Translations under genes and position numbers: made by a program
The notes under the pieces: generated by a model
What the model was told of the DNA's origin: nothing
The model's input: only the letters and a program-made list of their open reading frames with translations
Database searches by the model: none
Shown here: one piece after another, positions 1 through 8,822 of the stretch
How the letters are laid out: the number at the start of each line of letters is the position of its first letter
Position numbering within the stretch: the stretch's first letter is position 1
NCBI GenBank assembly: GCA_938075305.1
Contig: CALJGV010000014.1
Location: 124,001-188,000 of the forward strand
Source of the DNA: an uncultured bacterium
Lineage (GTDB): Bacteria; Planctomycetota; UBA1135; GCA-002686595
Direction: 5' to 3'
DNA length: 64,000 bases

Positions 1-95
1 CGGACGCTCGCCGGTCACGGAAGCAGAAGGCCGCCGGCCCGGCCTCCATGGACCTGGATACCTGCGGCTGATCCCATCCCCCCCGCGAACCGCCG

Positions 96-1007
96 ATGAT
101 CACCCGTCGCCGCCTCGACCCCCTGCAGGTTCTCAGGGCCACCGCCGGCCCCCTCGCCGTCGCCTCCGTCTACATGGTGGCCGTGGTCGTCTACGAGCGC
201 GCGGCCGAGGTCCCGCTCGATCTGCCCCTCGCCATCCCGGCGATGCTCGGCACGGCCATCTCGATCCTGCTGGGCTTCAAGACCAGCGCTGCGTACGACC
301 GCTGGTGGGAGGCGCGCAAGGTGTGGGGCGGAATCGTCAACGACTCCCGGAGCTTCGGCCGCCAGGCCATCTCCTTTGTGCGGCCCCCGCGGCCTGAGGA
401 CGCGGGCGCCGTCCGTGCCATGGTGGAGGTCCTCGTCCACCGGCAGATCTTCTGGACCTACGCCCTCTCACGCTCTCTGCGGAGGGAGGAGGTCCTCGTG
501 GGGACGGACGGGCTCCTCCTGTCGGAGGACGTCGCGTCGCTGGCGTCCACCGAGAACGTGCCCAACGAGATCCTGGACCTCCAGGCCCGGGACCTCCGGC
601 AGGCCCTCGACGCCGGGTGGGTGGACAGCTACCAGCACGTGACCCTCGAGGGCAGCCTGACCCGCCTCACCGACCACATGGGGCGCTGCGAGCGAATCAA
701 GAACACGGGCTTCCCGGCCCACTACGGGTACCTCGCTTCGCGCATCCTCTGGCTCTTCGCCTTGCTGGTCCCCTGGTCCCTGGGGCGCGATCTCGTGTGG
801 TGGACCATCCCCGTCGGCGTCGCGGTCATTCTGACCTTCTGGATGATCTGGGTGATCGGAGAGGCGCTGGCCGACCCGTTCGAGAACCGGCCCACGGACA
901 CGCCGATGACCAGCCTCTCCGAGCGAATCGAGGGGGACCTGCGCCGTCAACTCGGGGAGTCTGCCCTCGCGCCGGAGCCCATGAAGGACGACGGCGTCCT
1001 GATGTGA
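96..1007 (+). CDS. Bestrophin-family anion channel-like membrane protein
   Basis: This 303-residue membrane protein belongs to the bacterial bestrophin/UPF0187 family, whose members form pentameric ion channels in the inner membrane. Hydrophobic segments lie near residues 20-40, 45-65, 210-230 and 235-258. The stretch FKTSAAYDRWWEARKVWG directly after the second hydrophobic segment is the typical bestrophin signature. The C-terminal DPFENRPTDTPMTSL resembles the conserved Asp/Glu-rich loop near the channel neck. The ATG at 96 gives the usual family length of about 300 residues. The gene is convergent with the next gene, only 4 bases away. Bases 1-95 hold nothing I can support. Ion selectivity cannot be read from the sequence. 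Confidence 0.85.
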   Translation: MITRRRLDPLQVLRATAGPLAVASVYMVAVVVYERAAEVPLDLPLAIPAMLGTAISILLGFKTSAAYDRWWEARKVWGGIVNDSRSFGRQAISFVRPPRPEDAGAVRAMVEVLVHRQIFWTYALSRSLRREEVLVGTDGLLLSEDVASLASTENVPNEILDLQARDLRQALDAGWVDSYQHVTLEGSLTRLTDHMGRCERIKNTGFPAHYGYLASRILWLFALLVPWSLGRDLVWWTIPVGVAVILTFWMIWVIGEALADPFENRPTDTPMTSLSERIEGDLRRQLGESALAPEPMKDDGVLM

Positions 1008-1011
1008 CCTC

Positions 1012-1845
1012 TCAGGCGCGGTCCGGCCGGCGGGCCACGACCGCGTAGCCCTGGCAAACGGCCTCGTCGTTGGTGACGAGCGAGGCCAGGTGGAAGCCCA
1101 CCTGCAGGATCGCGGTCAGGGGCATGATCAGGAGGCTCCGCAGCGGAGAGGGGATCACGCTGCCGTCGCTCTGCCGCTTCTTCGCGCCGATGGAGCGGAT
1201 CAGCCACTGGGACAGCATGGCGCCGTTGGCGGTGGCGAAGTTCCCGCGGGGCCGGATGGACACCACCTCGAGGCCGGCGTCCACCACGAAGCGCTCCAGG
1301 CTCGAGGGCGTGAAGCGGAAGTAGTCGCTCGGCAGCTCGTGGAGCGGCTGGATGAAGGGGACCGTGAGCAGGAGCTTGCCTCCCGGCTCCAGGACCCTGG
1401 CCATCTCCTGCACCAGGGCGCGGGGGTCGGGGACGTGCTCGAGGACCTCGGTGGAGAGGACCGTCCGGACGCTGCCGGACCGCACGGGCAGGTGGGCCCC
1501 GTCACCGAAGACCTGCACCAGGGCCTTCACCCTGGGGAGCATCTCCCACATCTCAGGCTGCTTGTCGAGGATCGACGGGGGGTACTCCAGGCCGACGTAC
1601 TGGTCCACGTGGGGCTCGAAGAGCTCCCGGTACGGTCCCTCGGAGACGCCGACATCCAGCAGGGTCCCCGACGCGTGGGCGACGAGGCCCTCCACCGAGC
1701 GGCGGAGGTGGCGCCAGTCCAGCCAGTACGGGTTGAGCGGGGTGCGCTTGCGCCAGGCGTTGAGGCGCTGGCCGACGTGGCCGCGGTAGTGCACGACGCC
1801 GACCCGCTTGCCGCGCGGTGAGAAGCTGTCGGAGTCGGAGGTCAC
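1012..1845 (-). CDS. Class I SAM-dependent methyltransferase (Methyltransf_11 type)
   Basis: This is a predicted 277-residue cytoplasmic methyltransferase. Motif I is LLDVGVSEGPY (about residues 62-72, with a Ser-Glu-Gly variant of the usual GxGxG). STEVLEHVPDP followed by the MARVLEPGGKLLLTVPF strand forms motifs II-III, typical of the UbiE/Methyltransf_11 group. The substrate is unknown; relatives often act on sugars, lipids or small metabolites. Its ATG lies inside the end of the upstream dCTP-deaminase-family gene (4-base ATGA overlap), so the two are probably translationally coupled. No functional link between them is obvious. Confidence 0.8.
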   Translation of the reverse strand: MTSDSDSFSPRGKRVGVVHYRGHVGQRLNAWRKRTPLNPYWLDWRHLRRSVEGLVAHASGTLLDVGVSEGPYRELFEPHVDQYVGLEYPPSILDKQPEMWEMLPRVKALVQVFGDGAHLPVRSGSVRTVLSTEVLEHVPDPRALVQEMARVLEPGGKLLLTVPFIQPLHELPSDYFRFTPSSLERFVVDAGLEVVSIRPRGNFATANGAMLSQWLIRSIGAKKRQSDGSVIPSPLRSLLIMPLTAILQVGFHLASLVTNDEAVCQGYAVVARRPDRA

Positions 1846-3038
1846 TCTGCCGGAGGTTTGCGGAAGGCCCGTGCGAGGGTCAGGTCCTGGCGCTGATAGC
1901 TAGCGCCCTTGCGGTCCTGGCCGTACAGGTGTTCGGGTCGGGCGGAGGCCCGGAAGAACTTGAGGCGGAAGAAGACCTGTCCGTCTTCGACGAGGAATGG
2001 GACGTCGTGGGCCCGCACTTCCAGCACGGCGGGGGTGCCGTTGCCCTCTGGCCGGCCCTGGGCGTCCTCTCGCCACCCGAAGCCGTTGTCGAAGAACCCG
2101 GCGTAGTTGTTCCGCAGCTCACCGATCCCGATATCCACGGGGAGCATCTCGGCGGCGAGATGGGGGGGCACGCGGAGCCGCTCGCGGCTGGCGAAGATGT
2201 AGAAGCTCTCGGGGGCGAGGATGCAGCGGCCCCCAGGTGCGTGGACCGGCTCCCAGAAGTGGTCCGGGTCGTGGGCGCCTTCCTCGCTGAACTCCACGAC
2301 CTCGGTGTGCAGGGAGGCGCGCCAGCCGGCCGGGTCTCGGGAGAGCAGCCCGAGGTTCAGCTCGAGGCCGCCGTCATTGTCAAAGCGTGTCTCCTCGACG
2401 CCGAGCGGACGGTCGCCGTCGAAGACGAGCGGCGTCTCGGCCACGATCGCGCGCAGCTCGTCCGTGGTGAGGCCGGGGCTTCCGCGGTGAACACGGAGCT
2501 GGCAAAGGCGGTCACCGCGCCGGAGACGCACGGGGAAGGAGAGGGGGCTGATCTCAAGCCAGATGGGCCCGCTGTACCCGGGGGGCGCCTCGTCGAAGCG
2601 AGGGTGACCGGGGCAGAGCACGCGGGTGAAGATGTCGCAGCGCCCGGCCGAGCTGCGCGGGTTGAATCGGACCCCGAGGTCCGGCGGCAGCTGGAGGGAC
2701 TCCTCGAGCTGGACGAGGTAGACGAGGCCGCGCTCGAGCACCGCCCCGTCCGCGGCGGACAGGTCCAGGGCCGAGGTGCTCAGGGAGGCGAGGCGTTCCT
2801 CCATGGGCATGACCCCCGGAAGGAAGCCGGCCCTCACCCGATGCGCCTTGGGGCCCAGGCGCAGGTCGAGGCTGGCGGGCTGAACCTGGGCAGGGGCGAT
2901 GTCCACGGCGCCCTGGATGGCGCCATCGGCGATCAGGGCCCGTAGCTCGACGTCCACCAGGATCGCCCCGGGGGTGTTCGCCGGGGTGTCCGGGGTGGGC
3001 TCTCCTGCCTGGTGGGCGGGTGCGGTGGAGCTGGTCAT
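1842..3038 (-). CDS. dCTP deaminase/dUTPase-superfamily protein, tandem-domain (DCD) form
   Basis: This 398-residue protein resembles the long 2'-deoxycytidine 5'-triphosphate deaminase family, which supplies dUTP for dTMP synthesis. The first half contains QPASLDLRLG and the nucleotide-binding stretch NPRSSAGRCDIFTRVL. The second half repeats the trimeric beta-fold pattern (APESFYIFASRERLRVP and a later IGIGELRNNYAGFFDNGFGW). It therefore looks like two fused dUTPase-like domains, about twice the length of ordinary Dcd. I chose the ATG at 3038 because the 36 codons upstream are Arg-rich and lack family similarity. It diverges from sucC and overlaps the downstream methyltransferase gene by 4 bases. 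Deamination activity is inferred from family only. Confidence 0.75.
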   Translation of the reverse strand: MTSSTAPAHQAGEPTPDTPANTPGAILVDVELRALIADGAIQGAVDIAPAQVQPASLDLRLGPKAHRVRAGFLPGVMPMEERLASLSTSALDLSAADGAVLERGLVYLVQLEESLQLPPDLGVRFNPRSSAGRCDIFTRVLCPGHPRFDEAPPGYSGPIWLEISPLSFPVRLRRGDRLCQLRVHRGSPGLTTDELRAIVAETPLVFDGDRPLGVEETRFDNDGGLELNLGLLSRDPAGWRASLHTEVVEFSEEGAHDPDHFWEPVHAPGGRCILAPESFYIFASRERLRVPPHLAAEMLPVDIGIGELRNNYAGFFDNGFGWREDAQGRPEGNGTPAVLEVRAHDVPFLVEDGQVFFRLKFFRASARPEHLYGQDRKGASYQRQDLTLARAFRKPPAE

Positions 3039-3126
3039 GGGCCAGAGCCTAGCGGAGCGCCGATCCCGGTGGATGCTGGCGAGGCTCGTCTCTACACTGC
3101 TCGGCCAAATCGTCCTCCTGCGGCGG

Positions 3127-3141
3127 CCCGGTCCGACCGGG
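3127..3141. repeat. Perfect inverted repeat in the divergent dcd/sucC spacer
   Basis: CCCGGT, a CCG spacer and ACCGGG form a perfect 6-bp dyad about 60 bases upstream of sucC and 90 bases upstream of the divergent dCTP-deaminase gene. It may be an operator or chance GC-rich symmetry. No regulator is assigned. Confidence 0.3.
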
Positions 3142-3202
3142 TCCACGCCGCCTGCCCCGCCCCTAGAGGCTCCGCCGCCACAGGCCAGGAGCCAACCCCG
3201 GC

Positions 3203-4372
<1,170 letters not shown>

Positions 4373-4377
4373 GGGCC

Positions 4378-4383
4378 AAGGAG
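4378..4383 (+). promoter_or_regulatory. Shine-Dalgarno of sucD
   Basis: AAGGAG lies six bases before the ATG at 4390. It decides this start over the longer open frame that runs back into sucC. Confidence 0.7.
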
Positions 4384-4389
4384 CAACCC

Positions 4390-5277
4390 ATGAGCATCTT
4401 CGTCAACAGCGACACCAAGGTCATCTGCCAGGGCTTCACCGGCAAGACCGGCACGTTCCACAGCCAGCAGGCCGTCGAGTACGGCACCAAGATGGTGGGC
4501 GGCGTGAACCCCCGGAAGGCGGGGACCACGCACCTCGACCTGCCCGTCTTCGGGTCGGTGGCCGAGGCCAAGCAGGAGACCGGGGCGAACGCCACGGTGC
4601 TGTACGTCCCGCCGCCGTTCTGTGGCGATGCCATCATCGAGGCCATCGAGGCCGAGATGGAGCTGATCGTCACCATCACCGAGGGCGTCCCCGTCCTCGA
4701 CATGGTGCGCGTCCGCGAGGCCCTGAAGGGCTCGAAGTCCCGCCTCGTGGGCCCCAACTGCCCGGGCGTCATCACGCCTGGTGAGTGCAAGATCGGCATC
4801 ATGCCCGGCTACATCCACAAGCCGGGCCGGGTGGGCGTCATCTCGCGCTCCGGCACGCTCACCTACGAGGCCGTCTGGCAGCTCACCTCCCGCGGGATCG
4901 GGCAGTCCAGCTGCATCGGCATCGGCGGTGACCCCGTGAACGGAACCAACTTCATCGACGTCATCGACGCCTTCAACAAGGACGAGGGGACCGACGCCAT
5001 CATCATGATCGGCGAGATCGGTGGCTCGGCCGAGGAAGAGGCGGCCGAGTTCATCAAGGCCAACGTCAAGAAGCCCATGGTCGGGTTCATCGCCGGCAAC
5101 ACCGCGCCTCCGGGCAAGCGGATGGGCCACGCCGGCGCCATCATCGCTGGCGGCAAGGGCACCGCGAAGGAGAAGGTCGAGGCCCTCGAGGCCGCGGGCG
5201 TGATGATGAGCCCGAGCCCCGCGCGCCTCGGCGAGATGATGGAGGGCCGCCTCCGCGAGGCGGGCCTGCTGGGCTGA
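4390..5277 (+). CDS. sucD: Succinate-CoA ligase (ADP-forming) alpha subunit
   Basis: SucD is the CoA-binding alpha subunit that pairs with SucC. The N-terminal Rossmann segment has [20 protein letters not shown] (residues 13-32). The swivelling domain carries the phosphohistidine H247 in [26 protein letters not shown] and GDPVNGTNF are further family motifs. Length is 295 residues, as expected (about 290). The start is fixed by the Shine-Dalgarno AAGGAG and by alignment of [15 protein letters not shown] with other SucD proteins. A small membrane-protein gene begins one base after its stop. Confidence 0.97.
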   Translation: MSIFVNSDTKVICQGFTGKTGTFHSQQAVEYGTKMVGGVNPRKAGTTHLDLPVFGSVAEAKQETGANATVLYVPPPFCGDAIIEAIEAEMELIVTITEGVPVLDMVRVREALKGSKSRLVGPNCPGVITPGECKIGIMPGYIHKPGRVGVISRSGTLTYEAVWQLTSRGIGQSSCIGIGGDPVNGTNFIDVIDAFNKDEGTDAIIMIGEIGGSAEEEAAEFIKANVKKPMVGFIAGNTAPPGKRMGHAGAIIAGGKGTAKEKVEALEAAGVMMSPSPARLGEMMEGRLREAGLLG

Positions 5278-5278
5278 G

Positions 5279-5629
5279 ATGTCCGAAGGGGGCAGCACAG
5301 AGGGCTCCCCTGAAGGGGAGCCCCAGAGCTACCGCGAGCGCTACGCCGAGGTCGACGTCGACCGCGGCGTGGCGGTCGGGGCGATCATCGGGGTCGCCAT
5401 GTTCGTGGCTATCCAGGGCATGCTGGTGCTGTCGGTCCAGACCGGGATCATCGGCCGGGACGTCCCGCCGCTGGCGCCCCTCGCGCTCGCGGGCGTGACC
5501 CAGCTCGTCTATGTCTTCCCGACGGTGCTGTTCTTCATCAACCGCCGCTGCCCGTTGATGACCAAGGGCTACCTCGCCGTGGCGGGCGGGGTCGTCCTGT
5601 TCTCGCTGCTCATGCTCCTGGTCGGCTGA
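5279..5629 (+). CDS. Small three-helix membrane protein of unknown function
   Basis: This is a 116-residue protein. Residues 1-28 are acidic and polar, followed by three hydrophobic segments at about 32-53, 65-84 and 95-115, the last reaching the C-terminus. I recognise no family. It begins one base after the sucD stop codon, so it is probably co-transcribed and coupled with sucCD, but nothing in its sequence suggests a catalytic role in the TCA cycle. Confidence 0.6.
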   Translation: MSEGGSTEGSPEGEPQSYRERYAEVDVDRGVAVGAIIGVAMFVAIQGMLVLSVQTGIIGRDVPPLAPLALAGVTQLVYVFPTVLFFINRRCPLMTKGYLAVAGGVVLFSLLMLLVG

Positions 5630-5634
5630 CCGCT

Positions 5635-5659
5635 CGGCGGGGGGGGCTGACCTCCGCCG
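5635..5659. terminator. Possible bidirectional hairpin between convergent genes
   Basis: CGGCGG (5635-5640) pairs with CCGCCG (5654-5659) across a 13-base loop, between the 3' ends of the sucCD group and the uracil-DNA glycosylase gene. There is no U-tract, so the call is weak. Confidence 0.3.
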
Positions 5660-5674
5660 CGCCGGTGGGGTCCA

Positions 5675-6400
5675 TCAGTCCAGCACCCCGAGGGCCTCGA
5701 GCTGCGCCTCGGCCTGGGGGGCCCAGCCCCGGTTCGCGATGGGGCTCGCGGGGGAGGGGTGTAGGACCGTCCCGATGGGGAGCTCGCAATCGGGCAGGGC
5801 GAGGCCGGCCCGCCCCTGGGCGAACTTGCCGATGCCGATGATCTGCTCGGGCTGGAGGGCGTCGACGACGGCCGCGAGGGACGCGTCGCAGATCCGGTAG
5901 AGTTCCTCCCGCTCATGGGCCAGCAGCTTGTCGGGGGTCCGGTTGCGACCGCCCTCCTCCATGAAGACCAGCGGGCAGTAGTTCCACACGAACAGGCGGT
6001 CGAAGAAGGCGTCGGGGTCCCCGAACCGCTCGGCGGCCCAGCCCCAGAAGCGCCGGCCGGAGACCTCGCTGCGGGGGCAGTCGAAGCCCTGGATCGGCCG
6101 CTTGGGGTGCTCCTCGGGCGGCCGCCCCACCGGTGCGTCGATGCCCAGCCAGTCCCGCACCGCGGCGACCTCGCCGAACGGCACCCCGGTCTGGGCCATG
6201 CCGTAGGGGCCGGGGTTCATGCCCAGCATGATGGCCCTGGGCCCGGGCCGGGCGAACCGCTCCAGGTACTGCTCCACGGGGCCGCGGGCGTACTCCAGGG
6301 GGTTGTAGACGTGGGTCGTGGGGGGCTCGAAGCGGAGACGCCCCACGGAGCGGGACAGGTCCCGGGTGATCTTGACGAGCTTCTTGGGGACGGCGGCCAT
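5675..6400 (-). CDS. SMUG1-type uracil-DNA glycosylase
   Basis: This 241-residue protein matches single-strand-selective monofunctional uracil-DNA glycosylases, which excise uracil and some oxidised pyrimidines to start base excision repair. The first active-site motif is GMNPGPYGMAQTGVPFGE (residues 60-77), with Asn62 at the catalytic-water position. The second is LHPSPASPIANRGW (213-226), the intercalating loop with catalytic His. RNRTPDKL between them is also conserved. SMUG enzymes are known in vertebrates and in scattered bacteria. The gene is convergent with sucCD and is preceded, 17 bases upstream on the same strand, by a small Cys-rich protein gene. Confidence 0.88.
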   Translation of the reverse strand: MAAVPKKLVKITRDLSRSVGRLRFEPPTTHVYNPLEYARGPVEQYLERFARPGPRAIMLGMNPGPYGMAQTGVPFGEVAAVRDWLGIDAPVGRPPEEHPKRPIQGFDCPRSEVSGRRFWGWAAERFGDPDAFFDRLFVWNYCPLVFMEEGGRNRTPDKLLAHEREELYRICDASLAAVVDALQPEQIIGIGKFAQGRAGLALPDCELPIGTVLHPSPASPIANRGWAPQAEAQLEALGVLD

Positions 6401-6417
6401 GGCAGGTCCACGATGCT

Positions 6418-6630
6418 CTATCCGACCTGACTGTTCCAGCAGCGAACGTGGCCGTCCTCGGGGTCGAGTTCCACGTGGATCTCGTTGGGCCGGCAGCAGA
6501 CGGGGCAGTCCTCCACGTAGTCCTGGCGATGCCCCATGGTGGGGTCGATGGGGATCACCACCTCCTCACCGCAGGCCCAGCACGCGTAGCTCGCCTCGCC
6601 CTCACTGTCGAAGGCCCCCTCCAGTTCCAT
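6418..6630 (-). CDS. CPXCG-motif small cysteine-rich protein
   Basis: This is a 70-residue acidic protein with two CxxC pairs, C17-W-A-C20 and C42-P-V-C45 (plus C46 and C64), the pattern of the small CPXCG/zinc-ribbon family of unknown function. It probably binds one zinc ion. The ATG at 6630 gives the compact family length; a far longer open frame on this strand, running back through tatA and mobA, is an antisense artefact. It sits immediately upstream of the glycosylase gene and diverges from the 293-residue protein gene. Confidence 0.7.
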   Translation of the reverse strand: MELEGAFDSEGEASYACWACGEEVVIPIDPTMGHRQDYVEDCPVCCRPNEIHVELDPEDGHVRCWNSQVG

Positions 6631-6682
6631 CAGATCGTCCACGGCGTGACATTCGCCTGGGGGCAGGCGAGGGATACAGGCG

Positions 6683-6700
6683 GAATCCCTTTCCGGATTC
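6683..6700. repeat. Inverted repeat in divergent spacer
   Basis: GAATCC and GGATTC form a perfect 6-bp dyad around CTTTCC, between the divergent Cys-rich protein gene and the helical protein gene at 6817. A possible operator; no regulator is known. Confidence 0.25.
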
Positions 6701-6816
6701 TCGCCGGGGGACGGCCCCAGGGCCGCCCCAGGGGCCACGCGGGCGAATCTGGCCGGAAAATTGCGCTGTCCGTTTCTTCCGGTGGATTTCGCGACAGGGC
6801 TACCGATAACCCAGTC

Positions 6817-7698
6817 ATGCAGATTCCCAGTCAGCGCCAACAGCAGCCGGTCGCTCCGGCTCAGGTTCGGCCCGCCGCGACGCCCGCGGCGACCAAGCAA
6901 GAGGCCGTTCCGGACAGCGCCGCAGGCGCGGAGCGCCCCTCCAGCGCCGAGGGCGAGAAGCTCGCCTCCAACCTGGCCCGCCTCGACGGGCTCACAGAGG
7001 GGCTCATGCAGCGCCTTCGGTCCGCCTTCGGCGACACGGACCGCAGCGAGTTCCCGGCCTTCCGTGAGGCCGCCGGACAGCTGGAGTCGGGCCTCGCGCG
7101 CCTCCGTGCGGGCCTGGCGGACGGCACGATCGAGCCTGCCGACGTCCAGCGGGGCGTCGGGAACCTCTTCCAGAGCGTGAGCGCTGTGCTCCAGGAGGGC
7201 AGGACGCCCTCCTCGGAGGCGCCCGCCGTGGACGCCGCGGAAGCCACGCCCGCCCGCCCCGCGGGGGACAACGCGGTGGCCGCCCAGGTGCGCCCCGAGG
7301 CAGCACCCGCAGCGCCCGACGGCGCCGCCGCGGTGGATGTGGGGGAGGTGGTGAGAGACCGCTTCTCCAGCTTCGCCGACAGCATTCAGGCCCGGCTGGC
7401 GTCCGCGGAGTTCCCGGACCAAAAGCGGGACGCCATGGCCGCAGGCGTGGCGGAGGCCTTCGCCAGCGCCACCGCGCGTCTCGACGCGGCCCTCTTCGAC
7501 CCGGAGACGGGCGACCCGATCGACCGTGGGACGTTCCAGCAGCTGTTCGCGGCGTCGTTCTCGGCCCTTCAGGACCAGCTCTCCTTCCTCTTCGAACCCG
7601 CCGACGGTGACGCGGGCTCCAGGGGGGTGGTCTACGGCGCAGACCGCATGGCCGAGGGCCTCGCCCCGCGGGGCAAGGGCCTCGACGTGGCCGGCTGA
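6817..7698 (+). CDS. Helical protein of unknown function with two similar halves
   Basis: This 293-residue soluble protein is not recognised. Residues 1-50 are Gln/Ala/Pro-rich and probably disordered. Two predicted helical segments follow, at about 50-130 (LARLDGLTEGLMQRLRSAF onwards) and 180-265 (VVRDRFSSFADSIQARL onwards). They are separated by an Ala/Pro-rich linker and look loosely alike: a helix, then an Ala/Leu-rich helix, then a Phe-x-x-x-F-x-A/S-L-Q helix. There is no signal peptide or membrane segment. I chose the ATG at 6817 because the upstream frame overlaps the divergent spacer. A strong hairpin follows 26 bases after the stop. Confidence 0.6.
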   Translation: MQIPSQRQQQPVAPAQVRPAATPAATKQEAVPDSAAGAERPSSAEGEKLASNLARLDGLTEGLMQRLRSAFGDTDRSEFPAFREAAGQLESGLARLRAGLADGTIEPADVQRGVGNLFQSVSAVLQEGRTPSSEAPAVDAAEATPARPAGDNAVAAQVRPEAAPAAPDGAAAVDVGEVVRDRFSSFADSIQARLASAEFPDQKRDAMAAGVAEAFASATARLDAALFDPETGDPIDRGTFQQLFAASFSALQDQLSFLFEPADGDAGSRGVVYGADRMAEGLAPRGKGLDVAG

Positions 7699-7724
7699 GC
7701 CGGCTCCCGGAATCAACCTCACGG

Positions 7725-7754
7725 GGCGGGGGGCGCACTTTGGCGCCCCCCGCC
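7725..7754 (+). terminator. Strong GC-rich hairpin terminator
   Basis: A 12-bp perfect stem (GGCGGGGGGCGC with its complement) closes a 6-base loop ACTTTG, followed by a short pyrimidine-rich stretch CTCTTCATT. It separates the 293-residue protein gene from tatA. Confidence 0.75.
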
Positions 7755-7816
7755 TCTTCATTGGGGGCCCGATTCTCCTACACTTGGACCGAACCGTCCT
7801 CCACGGAACCGGACTC

Positions 7817-8050
7817 ATGCAGATCGACGACACCCGAACCGAGCCCCTCCTCGCCTTTCTCGGACCCACCGAGCTGTGGATCGTGCTCGGTGCCCTGGTC
7901 TTCCTCTTCGGCGCCAAGAAGCTCCCCGAGATGGCCCGCGCCATGGGTTCGAGCGTGACGCAGTTCAAGAAGGGGCTCGACTCCCCTGAGGAGGAGCCGG
8001 CGAAGAAGATCGAGAGTGCCCCCGGCTCCGAGGGGGACCCGCAGTCCTGA
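7817..8050 (+). CDS. tatA: Sec-independent (Tat) translocase TatA/E subunit
   Basis: This is a 77-residue TatA-family protein that forms the pore component for export of folded, twin-arginine proteins. One transmembrane helix spans residues 18-32 (TELWIVLGALVFLFG). It is followed by the conserved hinge FGAKKLPEMARAMG and an amphipathic helix with FKKGL, then a charged tail. No tatB or tatC lies beside it. Likely clients in this window are the Tat-signal Gfo/Idh/MocA proteins at 56-61 kb. The start at 7817 gives the usual short N-terminus. Confidence 0.9.
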   Translation: MQIDDTRTEPLLAFLGPTELWIVLGALVFLFGAKKLPEMARAMGSSVTQFKKGLDSPEEEPAKKIESAPGSEGDPQS

Positions 8051-8107
8051 GGCGGCGCGTCGGCTCCGGCCGGCCCCGTCGCTCGACCAGCAGGGCGAGC
8101 ACCGTCG

Positions 8108-8761
8108 TTGGCTGAAGCCAGTGACTTCCTGGGGGTGGTCTTCGCGGGCGGCGAGAGCCGGCGCATGGGCCAGGACAAGGCGCTGCTTCCCTGGCCGACG
8201 GAGGCGGGGGGAAGCCAGTCGCTCATGGAGCGGGCCGCGGTCCTGCTCGAGGGCATGTGTGGCAGGGTGGAGATCGCGCGCGGGCCGCGTGGGGCTGCGG
8301 CGGTCCATGGGCGCCCGGTGATCCACGATGTCGCCGAGGGGGCCGGGCCGCTGGCGGGGCTCGTCGCCGCGCTCGAGCGAGCGAAGGAGCTTGAGTCCGC
8401 AGGTGTGGTCGCCCTGGCCTGTGACATGCCCCTCGTGCGAATCGGTGAGATGACGCCCCTGGTGGAGGCTGTGGCGGCGACGGGGGACGGCGCGTGCGAT
8501 GCGGCCATGTGGGTGGTGGATGGACGCGAGCAGCCCCTGTGTGCCGTCTATCACGTGTCCTGCCTCCCCGCGGCCCGGGCGGCCTTCGACGCGGGTAAGC
8601 GGCGACTGGTCGCGATCTTCGACCCCGCTGCGACAGGGGGCCGCGCTGCGGTCCTGAAACGGCTCCACCCCGACGAAAAGACATCGGTCCGACTGGTGAA
8701 CCTCAACACCGTGACCGACTACGATCGTGTGATGCGAGACCTCCCTCCGGGCGTCCTCTGA
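8108..8761 (+). CDS. mobA: Molybdenum cofactor guanylyltransferase
   Basis: MobA attaches GMP to molybdopterin to make the guanine-dinucleotide form of molybdenum cofactor. The N-terminal GTP-binding signature AGGESRRMGQDKALLPW spans residues 13-29. LACDMPLVR supplies the metal-binding Asp, and EGAGPLAGLVAAL matches the ribose-site loop. The length of 217 residues is normal. The start is a TTG at 8108, since no ATG precedes the signature. moeA of the same pathway is at the far end of the window. Confidence 0.88.
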   Translation: MAEASDFLGVVFAGGESRRMGQDKALLPWPTEAGGSQSLMERAAVLLEGMCGRVEIARGPRGAAAVHGRPVIHDVAEGAGPLAGLVAALERAKELESAGVVALACDMPLVRIGEMTPLVEAVAATGDGACDAAMWVVDGREQPLCAVYHVSCLPAARAAFDAGKRRLVAIFDPAATGGRAAVLKRLHPDEKTSVRLVNLNTVTDYDRVMRDLPPGVL

Positions 8762-8822
8762 GGCGCGCCGGGTGGCCGCTTCGGCTCCAAATGGGCCCTC
8801 GGCGCCGGTCTCCCGACCTCCC

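Noticed and set aside
3-71. Open frame at the left edge that could be the tail of an upstream gene
   Set aside because: Twenty-three codons rich in Arg, Ala and Gly, with no recognisable motif; high-GC DNA gives such open frames by chance.
6418-8508. A long minus-strand open frame across tatA, mobA and the helical protein gene
   Set aside because: It is antisense to recognised genes; only its last 70 codons (the Cys-rich protein) have a real motif.
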